9,231 nt of DNA, from contig JAGBZZ010000328.1 of assembly GCA_017652965.1 (NCBI GenBank), positions 1-9,231 of the forward strand, written 5' to 3'. Numbering within the stretch: the stretch's first letter is position 1; each line of letters begins with the position of its first letter. A model generated the notes under the pieces. That model was not told where the DNA came from. It did not search any database and was given only the letters and a program-made list of their open reading frames with translations. This document shows positions 1 through 7,201 of this stretch, in pieces. The position numbers and the translations under genes are program-made. This DNA comes from Clostridia bacterium. Lineage in GTDB: Bacteria > Bacillota_A > Clostridia > Oscillospirales > CAG-272.

Positions 1-57
1 CCTTGCGCAGGGGCTGACCTCGGCCACGTGAATATGCGGCTCGGTTTTATACCTCAT
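1..57 (-). CDS. PHP-domain phosphoesterase, N-terminal fragment (cut by window edge)
   Basis: Reading the minus strand from an ATG at 57-55 gives 19 codons, MRYKTEPHIHVAEVSPCAR, before the window ends. The pattern Y-K-T-E-x-H-x-H-x-A-E-V-S-x-C is what I know from the start of PHP-domain proteins, whose first HxH (here His8 and His10) binds catalytic metal ions. The family hydrolyses phosphoesters, but the substrate cannot be told from this fragment. The gene begins 21 nt after the lipoprotein stop and on the same strand, so the two are probably co-transcribed. Oddly, no good SD lies directly upstream; the nearest AGGAG (86-82) is about 24 nt from the ATG, inside the end of the preceding gene. 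Upstream in frame there is no other start before the lipoprotein's own TAA. Only 19 residues are visible, so the call rests on motif resemblance. Confidence 0.6.
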   Translation of the reverse strand, partial: MRYKTEPHIHVAEVSPCAR

Positions 58-78
58 ACCGTCACACCGTGGCCGTTT

Positions 79-1674
79 TTACTCCTGTGCCTTGCCGAAG
101 CTTTCCCCAAGCTCGCCCAGGGCAGTCTCGCGGGCATCGGTGCTGGCGCTCCAATCCGAGGAGAAGGTGTTCGTCCCCTCCAAAACGCTCTTGCGGATCA
201 GGTTGTCACGTGCCACAAAGGTGTCGTTCGGGGTCACAACGCCGTACATGTTGCCGGGGGCAACCGTGGCATACAGACCGTCACGCACGTAGTTCAGCAT
301 GGCCACCTGGCCAACACTGTTATCCATGTTGTTCTTCAGCTGCAGGCCTTCCTCAAAGTAAAGCCGCATGACCTCGGTGCTGCCCTCGGTCTGCATCTGT
401 AAAAAGGCCGAGCAGGCAGAGAAAATGCTGCTGTTGATGCAGATACCGCCGGCGTTGCCGCGGCCAACCGAGGTGCGATAGCTGTCAATGCCGTCGGCCT
501 CCAGCTTGGGGCTGGGCAATACGCCAAAGATATTGTCGGAATCCTGGATAAGGGCACCCTCCATCGAGGCAAGCGCGTTGCCCACCGTAAACAGGGCGCC
601 GCCGTCAACAAATTTGTGGATGCATCCGGTCTCGGGCTTGACAGACTTGTCATAGTTGAACTGGATGGCATCGCTCTTCTGCCAAAGGATCATATCGTCG
701 ATGAGGTTATGGACAGCCAGCGTGGTATCGGCGCTCATCCAGATGTAGTTGCCGTCCGCATCGGTCTCAATGGCCTCAAAGCCGAGGTCGGAGACAATGT
801 GCATAAAGTCATACGAGTTAGAGATAAGACCAAAGGTGGCGTCGGGGTTGAAGACACCGCCCGTGGCAGGCCCGCTGTAGGCAAGCTCGGTAAGGCCGAT
901 CATCTCGTCCAGCGTCCAGTATCCGGTCTCAACCATGGCATAAAGATCCTCGATCCCGCCCTGTAGGGTGTAGAGGTCGTTGTACATCGAGATGTTCACA
1001 AGCACGGGGGTCGAGCAACGCAGGATGTCCATCCAGTAGTCGCCGCACAGGGTGTAGATCTTCGAGTCATCCCAGGAGTAGGCCTTCATCATGTCGGTAT
1101 ACCAGGATTCGTGCGAGAAATCAAAGTAGTTGGTGCCCATGTCCTGCTCGTAGGCGTTGTAGAGAAGCCCGCGCACGCCCGCCTGATAGACAGAGCCCTG
1201 GATGTGCGATACGATATCCGGGGCATCGTCAAGGTCGGAGAGGGCATACCCCTCGATCTGGGTGACGATCTCGCCCCACATCCGTTCAAAGGTGACGGGG
1301 GTGTAAAGCACCTCGACTCCGGTCTTCTCGGCGATCAGATTGTTGCGGTTGTAGATCTCGGCAAACACGGCGTTCGTGCCGTATTTGTCGTATTCCTCCT
1401 CATCCGGCCCCTTGGAGAAGAGGATAGGGCTATAGGCGCCCGCCTCCTGCACGTCGCGGTAAAGCTCCACGTTCTGCAGGATGCGGATGGTCACGCCGGT
1501 CAGATCCACGCGGTCAACAAGCGGCCCCTCGGGCTTTGCGGTCGTCGCGGCCGTCGTGGAGGCGGCAGTGGTGGTGTCTGCGGGGGGCGTGTCACCGCAG
1601 GCAAACAGAGAGGGAAACAAAAGGGTAAGTGTCAAAAGAAATATGACAGCACGGATAAGAAGTCCTTTTTTCAT
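79..1674 (-). CDS. Lipoprotein, extracellular solute-binding protein-like (531 aa)
   Basis: This is a probable membrane-anchored substrate-binding protein of an ABC importer, acting outside the cell. Residues 1-25 are a lipoprotein signal peptide: MKKGLLIR, then a hydrophobic stretch, ending in the lipobox LFAC, so Cys26 would be lipidated. Residues 30-50 are a flexible linker rich in Thr and Ala, typical of surface lipoproteins. The rest is rich in acidic and aromatic residues, with segments such as NAVFAEIYNRNNLIAEKTGV (about 100-120) that resemble the first helix region of family 1 solute-binding proteins; the length fits the larger clostridial members. The start at 1674 has an AAAGGAG at 1688-1682 with 7-nt spacing. 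No permease or ATPase of a transporter is visible; the next gene is a PHP-type phosphoesterase, so the partner may lie beyond the left edge or elsewhere. The ligand is unknown; sugars or oligosaccharides would be typical but nothing here proves it. Confidence 0.8.
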   Translation of the reverse strand: MKKGLLIRAVIFLLTLTLLFPSLFACGDTPPADTTTAASTTAATTAKPEGPLVDRVDLTGVTIRILQNVELYRDVQEAGAYSPILFSKGPDEEEYDKYGTNAVFAEIYNRNNLIAEKTGVEVLYTPVTFERMWGEIVTQIEGYALSDLDDAPDIVSHIQGSVYQAGVRGLLYNAYEQDMGTNYFDFSHESWYTDMMKAYSWDDSKIYTLCGDYWMDILRCSTPVLVNISMYNDLYTLQGGIEDLYAMVETGYWTLDEMIGLTELAYSGPATGGVFNPDATFGLISNSYDFMHIVSDLGFEAIETDADGNYIWMSADTTLAVHNLIDDMILWQKSDAIQFNYDKSVKPETGCIHKFVDGGALFTVGNALASMEGALIQDSDNIFGVLPSPKLEADGIDSYRTSVGRGNAGGICINSSIFSACSAFLQMQTEGSTEVMRLYFEEGLQLKNNMDNSVGQVAMLNYVRDGLYATVAPGNMYGVVTPNDTFVARDNLIRKSVLEGTNTFSSDWSASTDARETALGELGESFGKAQE

Positions 1675-1716
1675 GATGCAGCTCCTTTGGGATCAAAAAT
1701 AGGAAAGGCCAATCAC

Positions 1717-1745
1717 ATTTTAGCATGTTCTTTCCGCTCTGTCAA
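1717..1745 (-). promoter_or_regulatory. Sigma-A-type promoter of the lipoprotein gene
   Basis: On the minus strand TTGACA lies at 1745-1740 and TAAAAT at 1722-1717, separated by exactly 17 nt, with TGC directly before the -10 (extended -10). Transcription would begin near 1710, leaving a leader of about 35 nt that carries the SD. The -35 matches consensus perfectly and the -10 matches at five of six positions. Confidence 0.75.
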
Positions 1746-1754
1746 TTCTATCTG

Positions 1755-1768
1755 CGCAACTCGTTGCG
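1755..1768. promoter_or_regulatory. Palindrome between divergent promoters, candidate operator
   Basis: CGCAACTCGTTGCG is a perfect 6-bp inverted repeat with a 2-nt centre. It sits between the -35 boxes of the two divergent promoters, 9 nt upstream of the lipoprotein -35 and 17 nt upstream of the TerB-operon -35. A dimeric regulator bound there could affect both operons. No regulator gene is visible in the window, and a short palindrome can occur by chance, so the role is an inference. Confidence 0.4.
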
Positions 1769-1785
1769 AAAAAATATAAAAACGA

Positions 1786-1814
1786 TTGACAGAGAACGGG
1801 AAAAATGGTACAAT
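1786..1814 (+). promoter_or_regulatory. Strong sigma-A-type promoter of the TerB/ATPase/helicase operon
   Basis: TTGACA at 1786-1791 is followed after exactly 17 nt by TACAAT at 1809-1814, preceded by TGG, an extended -10. The start of transcription should fall near 1821, giving a leader of about 27 nt that includes the SD AAGGAGG at 1834-1840. This is close to an ideal housekeeping promoter, suggesting that the operon is expressed constitutively unless repressed. Confidence 0.8.
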
Positions 1815-1847
1815 ATTAAAATAACAAGACGGGAAGGAGGGGGACGC

Positions 1848-3437
1848 ATGGGCAGTGATGACCGCCGCAAGGCACAGGACGATTTTTGGGATATTTCCAA
1901 GCTGGTTCCGCCGCGCCGTACGGGGCTTGGCCGCTTTTCGCAAGGTCCGGCTCTGCATACCGTTTCGGATCCCACCCCTCCCCAAAAGGAAGCCGAAAAG
2001 GAGCGCCGCCTGACGGTATCCGCCCCTGCGGCGGGTGGGGAGCGTGTCCTTACCTACACACCGGCAGAAAATCCTCTCCTGCGCTCGGTCACCGTGCGCA
2101 CAAGGGCAGGGGGATACAGCTTTTACGAGCAGTTCCGCCGGGATGCCAACCGCTTTTTTGATCTGGTGGGCGAGTGCGCACCGTACGTGCCCTTTTTCTC
2201 CTTTGCCCCGCAGTACAGCCAGCTTTCGGCCGAGCAAAGGGCGTACTATTTTTACCTGCGCACCGAGGTGCGCGCAGGGCGGTATCCGCAGGCCGATAAG
2301 GGATACTTTTTCCTTTTGGTATATGAGGTCATCACGGTGACAGACAGGATCCCGCCAAAGGAAGGCGCCCGCCTTCTGGCGGCACTGTGGGAGGCCTACC
2401 GCTCCTCGCTTTCGGGGATCGACCGCTACATGATCGCGTGGCTGACAGACTATTGCCTTTTGCACGCCGTACCGTGCCCGCCCCTGGGGGCGGCCTGCCT
2501 CGGGGCGGCGGCAGACGGTGAATTTTCCGAATTCTTCTTCGGTGACGCCGCCGAGGCGACCGAGGAGGGGATCCTGCGCCTTTTGCGGCTGTCCTCGGCC
2601 TATTCGTTTGAGGATAGCCGCGCCGTGACCGAAAAAAGCCGTGCCCTGATCGTACGCCATATCACGGGGGCGATGGCACGGGTCTTTCCGTATCTTTTTG
2701 GCGCGGGGATGATCGGCTGTGCCGAGGCCCCCACCGTTTTGCGCCGCCGCGCCTTTGCCGGCTCGCTTTGCGCCCATAACGCACAGACAGATCTTGAGGT
2801 CACCTACGTTTCGCTTTGCCGTGCCGAGGGGCTCCGCAGGACGGTTGGCCTTGCCGTCAAATATGCCGAGAACCGTCTGCGCGCCGCGCTTGGCATCCGC
2901 GCCCGCCTGGCAACCGCCGGCCTTCCCGCCGCGATCGCCGAGGTGATCGATCGGTACTTCTCGGCAATCAGTGCCGAGCTTTCGCCGCGTAAGGCGGCAC
3001 CGCCGCCCCCGGCCTACGAGCGGCTTTACGATGCCCCCGCAGGGGCCTTAGACCTTGCCGCCGCGGCAAAAATTGAGGAGACCTCCTGGGAGCTTACCCG
3101 CCGCCTGGTGGTCGAGGAGGATGAGGCTATGCCGTCCCCTGTCCCGGTTGCCGTGCCCCCCGAGGAGATACCAAGCCGTGTTGTCTGCCCCACCCCGCCC
3201 GGGGAAGGGGTGGACGCGGTGGCCCTTTTGGTGGAGGCCTACCTTGCCGGTGGGGATGCGCCGTTGGCTATCGCCCGTCGGCTGGGGCTCGTGGAGGCCA
3301 TGGCGGCCGAGCGGGTCAATGAGGAGATGCTGGAGGCCCTTGGCGACGTATTGCTTGAACCGTCGGACGGGGGATTTGCTTTGATTGAGGACTATAGGGA
3401 GGATGCCGAAGAATGGCTGATGCAGAGAAAAAAATGA
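1848..3437 (+). CDS. TerB-N / TerB-C domain protein (529 aa)
   Basis: First gene of a three-gene operon with a BrxD-like ATPase and an Lhr-type helicase. The start at 1848 is chosen because AAGGAGG (1834-1840) lies 7 nt upstream and a strong promoter ends at 1814; an in-frame ATG at 1725 would lie upstream of that promoter. Residues 1-85 are a variable polar region. Residues about 90-300 match TerB-N: an F-Y-E-Q-F segment, PYVPFFSFAPQYSQL at 112-126, EQRAYYFYLRTEVRAGRY at 129-146 and YFFLLVYEVI at 153-162. A Pro-rich hinge (383-388) leads to a TerB-C-like end: ERLYDAP with A-K-I-E-E-T-S-W to about 414, then V-N-E-x-M-x-x-x-x-G-D near 490-500 and I-E-D-Y at 513-516. I see no P-loop, nuclease or protease motif, so it is probably a scaffold, sensor or adaptor for the ATPase and helicase. 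TerB proteins are named for tellurite resistance, but TerB-N/TerB-C proteins are mostly linked to DNA-processing neighbourhoods; a tellurite role is not implied. Confidence 0.82.
   Translation: MGSDDRRKAQDDFWDISKLVPPRRTGLGRFSQGPALHTVSDPTPPQKEAEKERRLTVSAPAAGGERVLTYTPAENPLLRSVTVRTRAGGYSFYEQFRRDANRFFDLVGECAPYVPFFSFAPQYSQLSAEQRAYYFYLRTEVRAGRYPQADKGYFFLLVYEVITVTDRIPPKEGARLLAALWEAYRSSLSGIDRYMIAWLTDYCLLHAVPCPPLGAACLGAAADGEFSEFFFGDAAEATEEGILRLLRLSSAYSFEDSRAVTEKSRALIVRHITGAMARVFPYLFGAGMIGCAEAPTVLRRRAFAGSLCAHNAQTDLEVTYVSLCRAEGLRRTVGLAVKYAENRLRAALGIRARLATAGLPAAIAEVIDRYFSAISAELSPRKAAPPPPAYERLYDAPAGALDLAAAAKIEETSWELTRRLVVEEDEAMPSPVPVAVPPEEIPSRVVCPTPPGEGVDAVALLVEAYLAGGDAPLAIARRLGLVEAMAAERVNEEMLEALGDVLLEPSDGGFALIEDYREDAEEWLMQRKK
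3396..3403 (+). promoter_or_regulatory. Ribosome binding site that favours the 3413 start of the ATPase gene
   Basis: AGGGAGGA lies inside the end of the TerB gene, 10 nt before the ATG at 3413. The other possible start, ATG at 3434, overlaps the TerB stop as ATGA but has only a weak purine run (CAGAG) in front of it. The SD therefore supports 3413, giving a 25-nt gene overlap. Confidence 0.5.
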
Positions 3438-4762
3438 CCGTACCGAAGCGGATCCTTCGGACACTTCTGACCTCGCTGACCGCGGGTGTCGTGCCGCGTG
3501 CCGGCGCACCGTATATCGCCATCGGCCGCCGTGCCGAAAGCGCCTCACTGCTGGATAGCCTGGATGCCGCAGGAGAGGGCGGCTCCTCTGTCAGATTTCT
3601 GATCGGGCGGTACGGTAGCGGCAAAAGCTTTCTTTTGCAGCTTCTGCGCGGATACGCGCTTGACCGTGACTATCTGACCGTAGATGCCGATCTGTCGCCC
3701 GAGCGCCGCCTGACAGGCGGAAACGGCGGCGGCCTTGCCACCTACCGTGAGCTTTTGCGCAATCTGGCCTCCCGCGCGGCGCCGGACGGCGGCGCCCTGC
3801 CCGTGGTGCTTTCCCGCTACTATGCCCGCCTGGCGGGTGAGCTGGCAGGGGAGGGGATCTTCCCGGAGTCGGCAGCCTTTGCACCCGAGATGAAAAAGCG
3901 CATTTATGCCATGCTGGCGACCCTTGAGGGGGGCGTTGGTGGCTTTGATTTTGCGCAGGTGCTTGGCGCCTATTACACCGCCGAGATCACGGGAGAAGAG
4001 GAAAAGAAGAGCGCCTGCCTGCGCTGGCTGCGCGGCGAGTTTGCCACCAAGACCGAGGCACGTGCCGCCCTTGGCATCCCGGTCAGCGGGGTCATCGACG
4101 ACGGCAACTGGTATGAGTATATCAAGCTGCTTGCGGTGTTTGCCCGCCAGCTTGGCTATCGCGGCCTTTTGATGGTTCTTGACGAGTGCGTCAATCTCTA
4201 TAAGATCCCCAACCGCATCGCGCGGGAGTCTAACTACGAAAAGATCCTTTCGATCTTTAACGATACCCTGGGCGGCCGTGCCGAGGGGCTGGCAGTTCTT
4301 TTTGGCGGAACGGTGCAGTTCTTGGAGGATCCCCGCCGCGGCCTTTTCAGCTATGAGGCACTGCGTAGCCGCCTGGCGGATAGCCGCATGGTGCAGGGGG
4401 GCTACACCTCGATGAATGCACCTGTTATCCGCCTGCGTAGGCTTTCGGATAACGAGCTTTTGGCGCTTGTCAACCGCCTGGCCGCCCTCCATGCCGAGCT
4501 GTACGGCGGCGCGCCGCTTTCGGCGGAGGACTGTGAGCGCTTTTTGCGCGCTATGCTGGCACGCGCCGGGGCAGAGGAGCTTGTCACCCCGCGTGAGATC
4601 ATCCGCGATTTTCTGAGTGCGCTGGATATCCTGCGTGAAAATCCGGTAGCAACGCCGGATTCTCTGATCGCCGAGATTACGCCCGCACCGCCGAAAAAGA
4701 GCAGTGACGATGAGCCGCCCGCGGGTAGTGGCGGTGGCTTTCTCTTCAACCTGTCGCTTTAA
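3413..4762 (+). CDS. BREX BrxD-like P-loop ATPase (449 aa)
   Basis: A cytoplasmic AAA+/STAND-like ATPase of the BREX ATP-binding family (once DUF2791; BrxC/BrxD group), closest in size and layout to BrxD. Visible motifs in order: an N-terminal entry segment with LTSLTAGVVPR and YIAIGR (about 19-40), typical of the family; Walker A GRYGSGKS at 65-72; Walker B LLMVLDECVNL at 252-262 with Asp257 and Glu258; a sensor-1-like segment LAVLFGGTVQF at 293-303; and a C-terminal TPREIIRDFLSAL at 392-404, the helical or winged-helix part. The last 25 residues are a low-complexity Pro/Ser/Gly tail ending in FLFNLSL. All nucleotide-binding residues look intact. It overlaps the TerB gene by 25 nt (or 4 nt, ATGA, if Met8 is the start), which implies translational coupling, and is followed by the helicase after 42 nt. 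In BREX, BrxD accompanies BrxHI; here the same pair stands without PglX or PglZ. The molecular role is not firmly known; remodelling or loading of the helicase on DNA is an inference. Confidence 0.85.
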   Translation: MADAEKKMTVPKRILRTLLTSLTAGVVPRAGAPYIAIGRRAESASLLDSLDAAGEGGSSVRFLIGRYGSGKSFLLQLLRGYALDRDYLTVDADLSPERRLTGGNGGGLATYRELLRNLASRAAPDGGALPVVLSRYYARLAGELAGEGIFPESAAFAPEMKKRIYAMLATLEGGVGGFDFAQVLGAYYTAEITGEEEKKSACLRWLRGEFATKTEARAALGIPVSGVIDDGNWYEYIKLLAVFARQLGYRGLLMVLDECVNLYKIPNRIARESNYEKILSIFNDTLGGRAEGLAVLFGGTVQFLEDPRRGLFSYEALRSRLADSRMVQGGYTSMNAPVIRLRRLSDNELLALVNRLAALHAELYGGAPLSAEDCERFLRAMLARAGAEELVTPREIIRDFLSALDILRENPVATPDSLIAEITPAPPKKSSDDEPPAGSGGGFLFNLSL

Positions 4763-4804
4763 AACAACAAAAATGTAAAAAATACTTTTCAAAAGGAGGA
4801 GACC

Positions 4805-7039
4805 ATGACCGAAGCAGACCGTATATTCGCGCGATACCCCGCCTTTGTCCGTGAGTACATCTTTCGGGCAGGCTGGCAGGATCTGCGCACCGTGCAGATC
4901 GAGGCTGCGCGTGCGCTTTGGGATACAGAGGACAATCTTCTCCTTTCCTCTTCTACCGCCAGCGGTAAGACCGAGGCCGTCTTTTTTCCGATGCTTGCCG
5001 ATCTTTTTGAGGATCCGCCCGCATCTCCCGGCGTCTCCATCCTTTATGTTGCCCCGCTGAAAAGCCTGATCAACGATCAGTTTGAGCGGCTGTATCCCCT
5101 TTTGGAGGAGGGGGGCATTCCGGTCTTCCATTGGCACGGTGACGTTTCCTCCTCGCAAAAAACAAAGCTCCTGCGCGACCCGCGCGGCGTCCTGCAGATC
5201 ACGCCCGAATCGCTGGAAAGCATGCTGATCAACCGAAAAAACGACGTCCCGCGCCTCTTTGGTGCCTTGCGCTATATCGTCCTTGACGAGGTGCATGCCC
5301 TGATCGGCAGTGACCGCGGCAACCAGGTGATCTGCCAGCTTTGCCGCCTTGGCCGTCTGCTTGGCCGCCATCCGCGCCGCATCGGCCTTTCGGCTACGGT
5401 TGGGGATCCGGCCGCCACCGCCGCTTGGCTGGGTGGGGGCTCGGGGCGTGCCACCGCCGCCCCGCCGCCCGAGCAGGAGACCCTTTCCTGGCGGCTGGGG
5501 ATGGAGCATTTCTATATCCAGAACCCGCAAGAGGATCAAGCCCCGTCCACCGCCAAGGGGGAGGGGGAGGAGCAGCCGCACCGCGCCCTGCTTGACCCCG
5601 GCTATGAATTCCTGTACGATGCGCTCACTCCCTGCCGCTCGCTCGTCTTTTCCAATTCGCGCGAGGAGACCGAGTACGTGACGGCCACCATGCGGCAGAT
5701 CGCACGTGAGCGCGGGGACGAGGATATCTTTCTTATTCATCATGGTAACCTTTCGGCCGCCTTGCGTGAGGACGCCGAAAGACGGATCAAGGATCCGACC
5801 GCACGCGCGGTCGTGGCCGCCACCGTGACGATGGAGCTGGGCCTTGATATCGGAAGGCTGGAGCGGGTCGCCCAGGTGGATGCCCCCACAACCGTTTCGG
5901 GATTTCTTCAGCGTCTTGGGCGCTCGGGCCGTCGCGGCTCGCCCCCCGAGATGGTGATGCTCTTCCGTGAGGAAACTCCGCTTCCCAACACCCCCTTGCC
6001 TCAGCTGATCCCCTGGGGGCTCCTCCGTGGGATCGCCGTGGTGGAGCTTTACAGAGGGGAACGGTTCATCGAGCCGCCCACCATTCGCAAAATGCCCTTA
6101 AGCCTTGCCTTCCACGAGACGCTTTCGATTCTGGCCTCCTCGGGGGAAAGGACCCCGCGTGCGCTGGCAGAGGAGGTCTTGGGGATGCCCCCGTTTTTTG
6201 AGCTTTCCAAGGAGGATTACCGTGAGCTTTTGCTCTTCATGGTCAAATCCGACTATATTGAGTTGACGGAGGAGGGGGGCTGCATCGTAGGCCTTGCGGG
6301 CGAGCGGCTGACCAACCAGTTCAAATTCTACGCCGTCTTTTCGGACAGTGAGGACTTCACGGTTCGCGCCGGCTCGGACGAGATCGGTACGATCACAACG
6401 CCTCCGCCGGTCGGGGATCGCTTTGCCCTGGCGGGCAGGGTGTGGGAGGTCGAGGAGGTGGACATGGCACACCGCCTTATCTTCGTGCATGCCGTGGAGG
6501 GAAAGATGGAGATCTCCTGGCCGGGTGGCACAGGGGAGATCCACACGCGCATTTTGGAAAAGATGCAGGAGATCCTTTTGGGGGACGAGAGCTATCCCTA
6601 TCTTGGGGCAAACGCCGCCCGCCGCCTGGAGACGGCACGACACACGGCACGCGCCGCGCGGCTTGGCACATCGCCTGTCGTCTGTCTCGGTGGCAGCAGC
6701 TTTGTGCTGTTCCCCTGGCTTGGGACGCGCGGCTTTCGTGCTTGCCGCCGCACACTGATGCATGACGCCACCGCCCTTGGGATCTCGGAGATCCGTGGGG
6801 AGGGGTGCTGCTATATCACCTTTAAGGCAGAGGCCGAGTGCGGCCGCCGCCTGCCCGAGACACTGGCCGGCCTTCTGGCAAGCGCCCCGCCACGGCCAAA
6901 GGATCTGGTGGGGGAGGCCGAGGCGCCGACCTTTGAAAAGTATGATGACCTCCTCCCGCCCGAGCTTTTGCGGCGTGCTTACGTATCCGACCGCATCTGC
7001 TTTGAAGAGGTTATGATGCGTTTCGGAAAAAGGCGATAA
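4805..7039 (+). CDS. Lhr-like superfamily II DEAD/DEAH helicase, BrxHI-like (744 aa)
   Basis: An ATP-dependent nucleic-acid translocase or helicase of the Lhr type. All SF2 motifs are seen: motif I STASGKTE at 50-57, Ia YVAPLKSLINDQ at 81-92, Ib TPES at 133-136, II DEVH at 161-164, III LSAT at 195-198, IV VFSNSR at 281-286, V ATVTMELGLDIG at 339-350 and VI QRLGRSGRRG at 369-378. The Lhr-type winged-helix region follows (about 402-490, with W404-G-L-L-R-G, V-E-L-Y-R, EPP, and A-F-H-E-T-L), then a beta-rich module with RAGSDEIGTI (521-530) and GRVWEVEEVD (544-553), as in the Lhr core. The C-terminal part has F-P-W-L-G-T-R (636-642). No Cys cluster or fused nuclease is visible. At 744 aa it is somewhat shorter than the roughly 850-900-residue Lhr core, and far shorter than full-length Lhr. 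AAGGAGG at 4793-4799 lies 5 nt before the ATG. As third gene behind the TerB protein and the BrxD-like ATPase it is likely the motor of a DNA-processing or defence complex. Confidence 0.88.
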   Translation: MTEADRIFARYPAFVREYIFRAGWQDLRTVQIEAARALWDTEDNLLLSSSTASGKTEAVFFPMLADLFEDPPASPGVSILYVAPLKSLINDQFERLYPLLEEGGIPVFHWHGDVSSSQKTKLLRDPRGVLQITPESLESMLINRKNDVPRLFGALRYIVLDEVHALIGSDRGNQVICQLCRLGRLLGRHPRRIGLSATVGDPAATAAWLGGGSGRATAAPPPEQETLSWRLGMEHFYIQNPQEDQAPSTAKGEGEEQPHRALLDPGYEFLYDALTPCRSLVFSNSREETEYVTATMRQIARERGDEDIFLIHHGNLSAALREDAERRIKDPTARAVVAATVTMELGLDIGRLERVAQVDAPTTVSGFLQRLGRSGRRGSPPEMVMLFREETPLPNTPLPQLIPWGLLRGIAVVELYRGERFIEPPTIRKMPLSLAFHETLSILASSGERTPRALAEEVLGMPPFFELSKEDYRELLLFMVKSDYIELTEEGGCIVGLAGERLTNQFKFYAVFSDSEDFTVRAGSDEIGTITTPPPVGDRFALAGRVWEVEEVDMAHRLIFVHAVEGKMEISWPGGTGEIHTRILEKMQEILLGDESYPYLGANAARRLETARHTARAARLGTSPVVCLGGSSFVLFPWLGTRGFRACRRTLMHDATALGISEIRGEGCCYITFKAEAECGRRLPETLAGLLASAPPRPKDLVGEAEAPTFEKYDDLLPPELLRRAYVSDRICFEEVMMRFGKRR

Positions 7040-7102
7040 TTCCTTATAAACAAACGGAAAGTAACATTATTATCCTAGTTTTAAGAAAAAACGCCAAAAA
7101 AC

Positions 7103-7131
7103 TTGTAACAAAAACGAAAATACGATATAAA
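7103..7131 (+). promoter_or_regulatory. Candidate promoter for methyltransferase-hslO
   Basis: TTGTAA at 7103-7108 is followed after exactly 17 nt by TATAAA at 7126-7131. The -35 matches consensus at four positions and the -10 at five. Transcription would begin near 7138, leaving a leader of about 70 nt. The surrounding DNA is AT-rich, which raises the chance of a false match. Confidence 0.5.
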
Positions 7132-7194
7132 ACACAAGAAAAATGTTGGATAACCGTTTCTACATTCTTAGGCTTGGATTCGGTGTCCGTATAT

Positions 7195-7201
7195 AAGGAG
7201 G
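7195..7201 (+). promoter_or_regulatory. Ribosome binding site fixing a GTG start
   Basis: AAGGAGG lies 9 nt before the GTG at 7211. There is no in-frame ATG until well inside the SAM-binding motif (residue 54), so this SD and the conserved N-terminal segment require the GTG start. Confidence 0.8.

Noticed and set aside
1111..1779. 222-codon plus-strand frame opposite the lipoprotein gene
   Set aside because: The lipoprotein on the minus strand has a signal peptide, lipobox, SD and promoter, while this frame has none and ends in the promoter region.
1725..1847. Upstream extension of the TerB protein to the ATG at 1725
   Set aside because: It would begin before a near-perfect promoter (1786-1814), its added residues look like translated promoter DNA, and the ATG at 1848 has an excellent SD.
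1713..2777. 354-codon open frame on the minus strand
   Set aside because: It is antisense to the TerB gene and its start region, spans the divergent promoters, and has a Lys/Gly/Arg-rich translation without recognisable domains.
1848..3437. A tellurite-resistance function for the TerB-type gene
   Set aside because: TerB-N/TerB-C domains are named after the ter operon, but the rest of that operon (terA, terC, terD, terZ) is absent and the partners are an ATPase and a helicase.
3545..5743. 732-codon open frame on the minus strand
   Set aside because: It lies antisense to the ATPase and helicase genes, whose motifs are unmistakable. Its translation is low-complexity and shows no family pattern; high GC at third positions explains the lack of stops.
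1848..7039. A complete BREX system
   Set aside because: Only BrxD-like and BrxHI-like proteins are present. PglX, PglZ, BrxC/PglY, BrxL and PglW signatures are not seen in the window.
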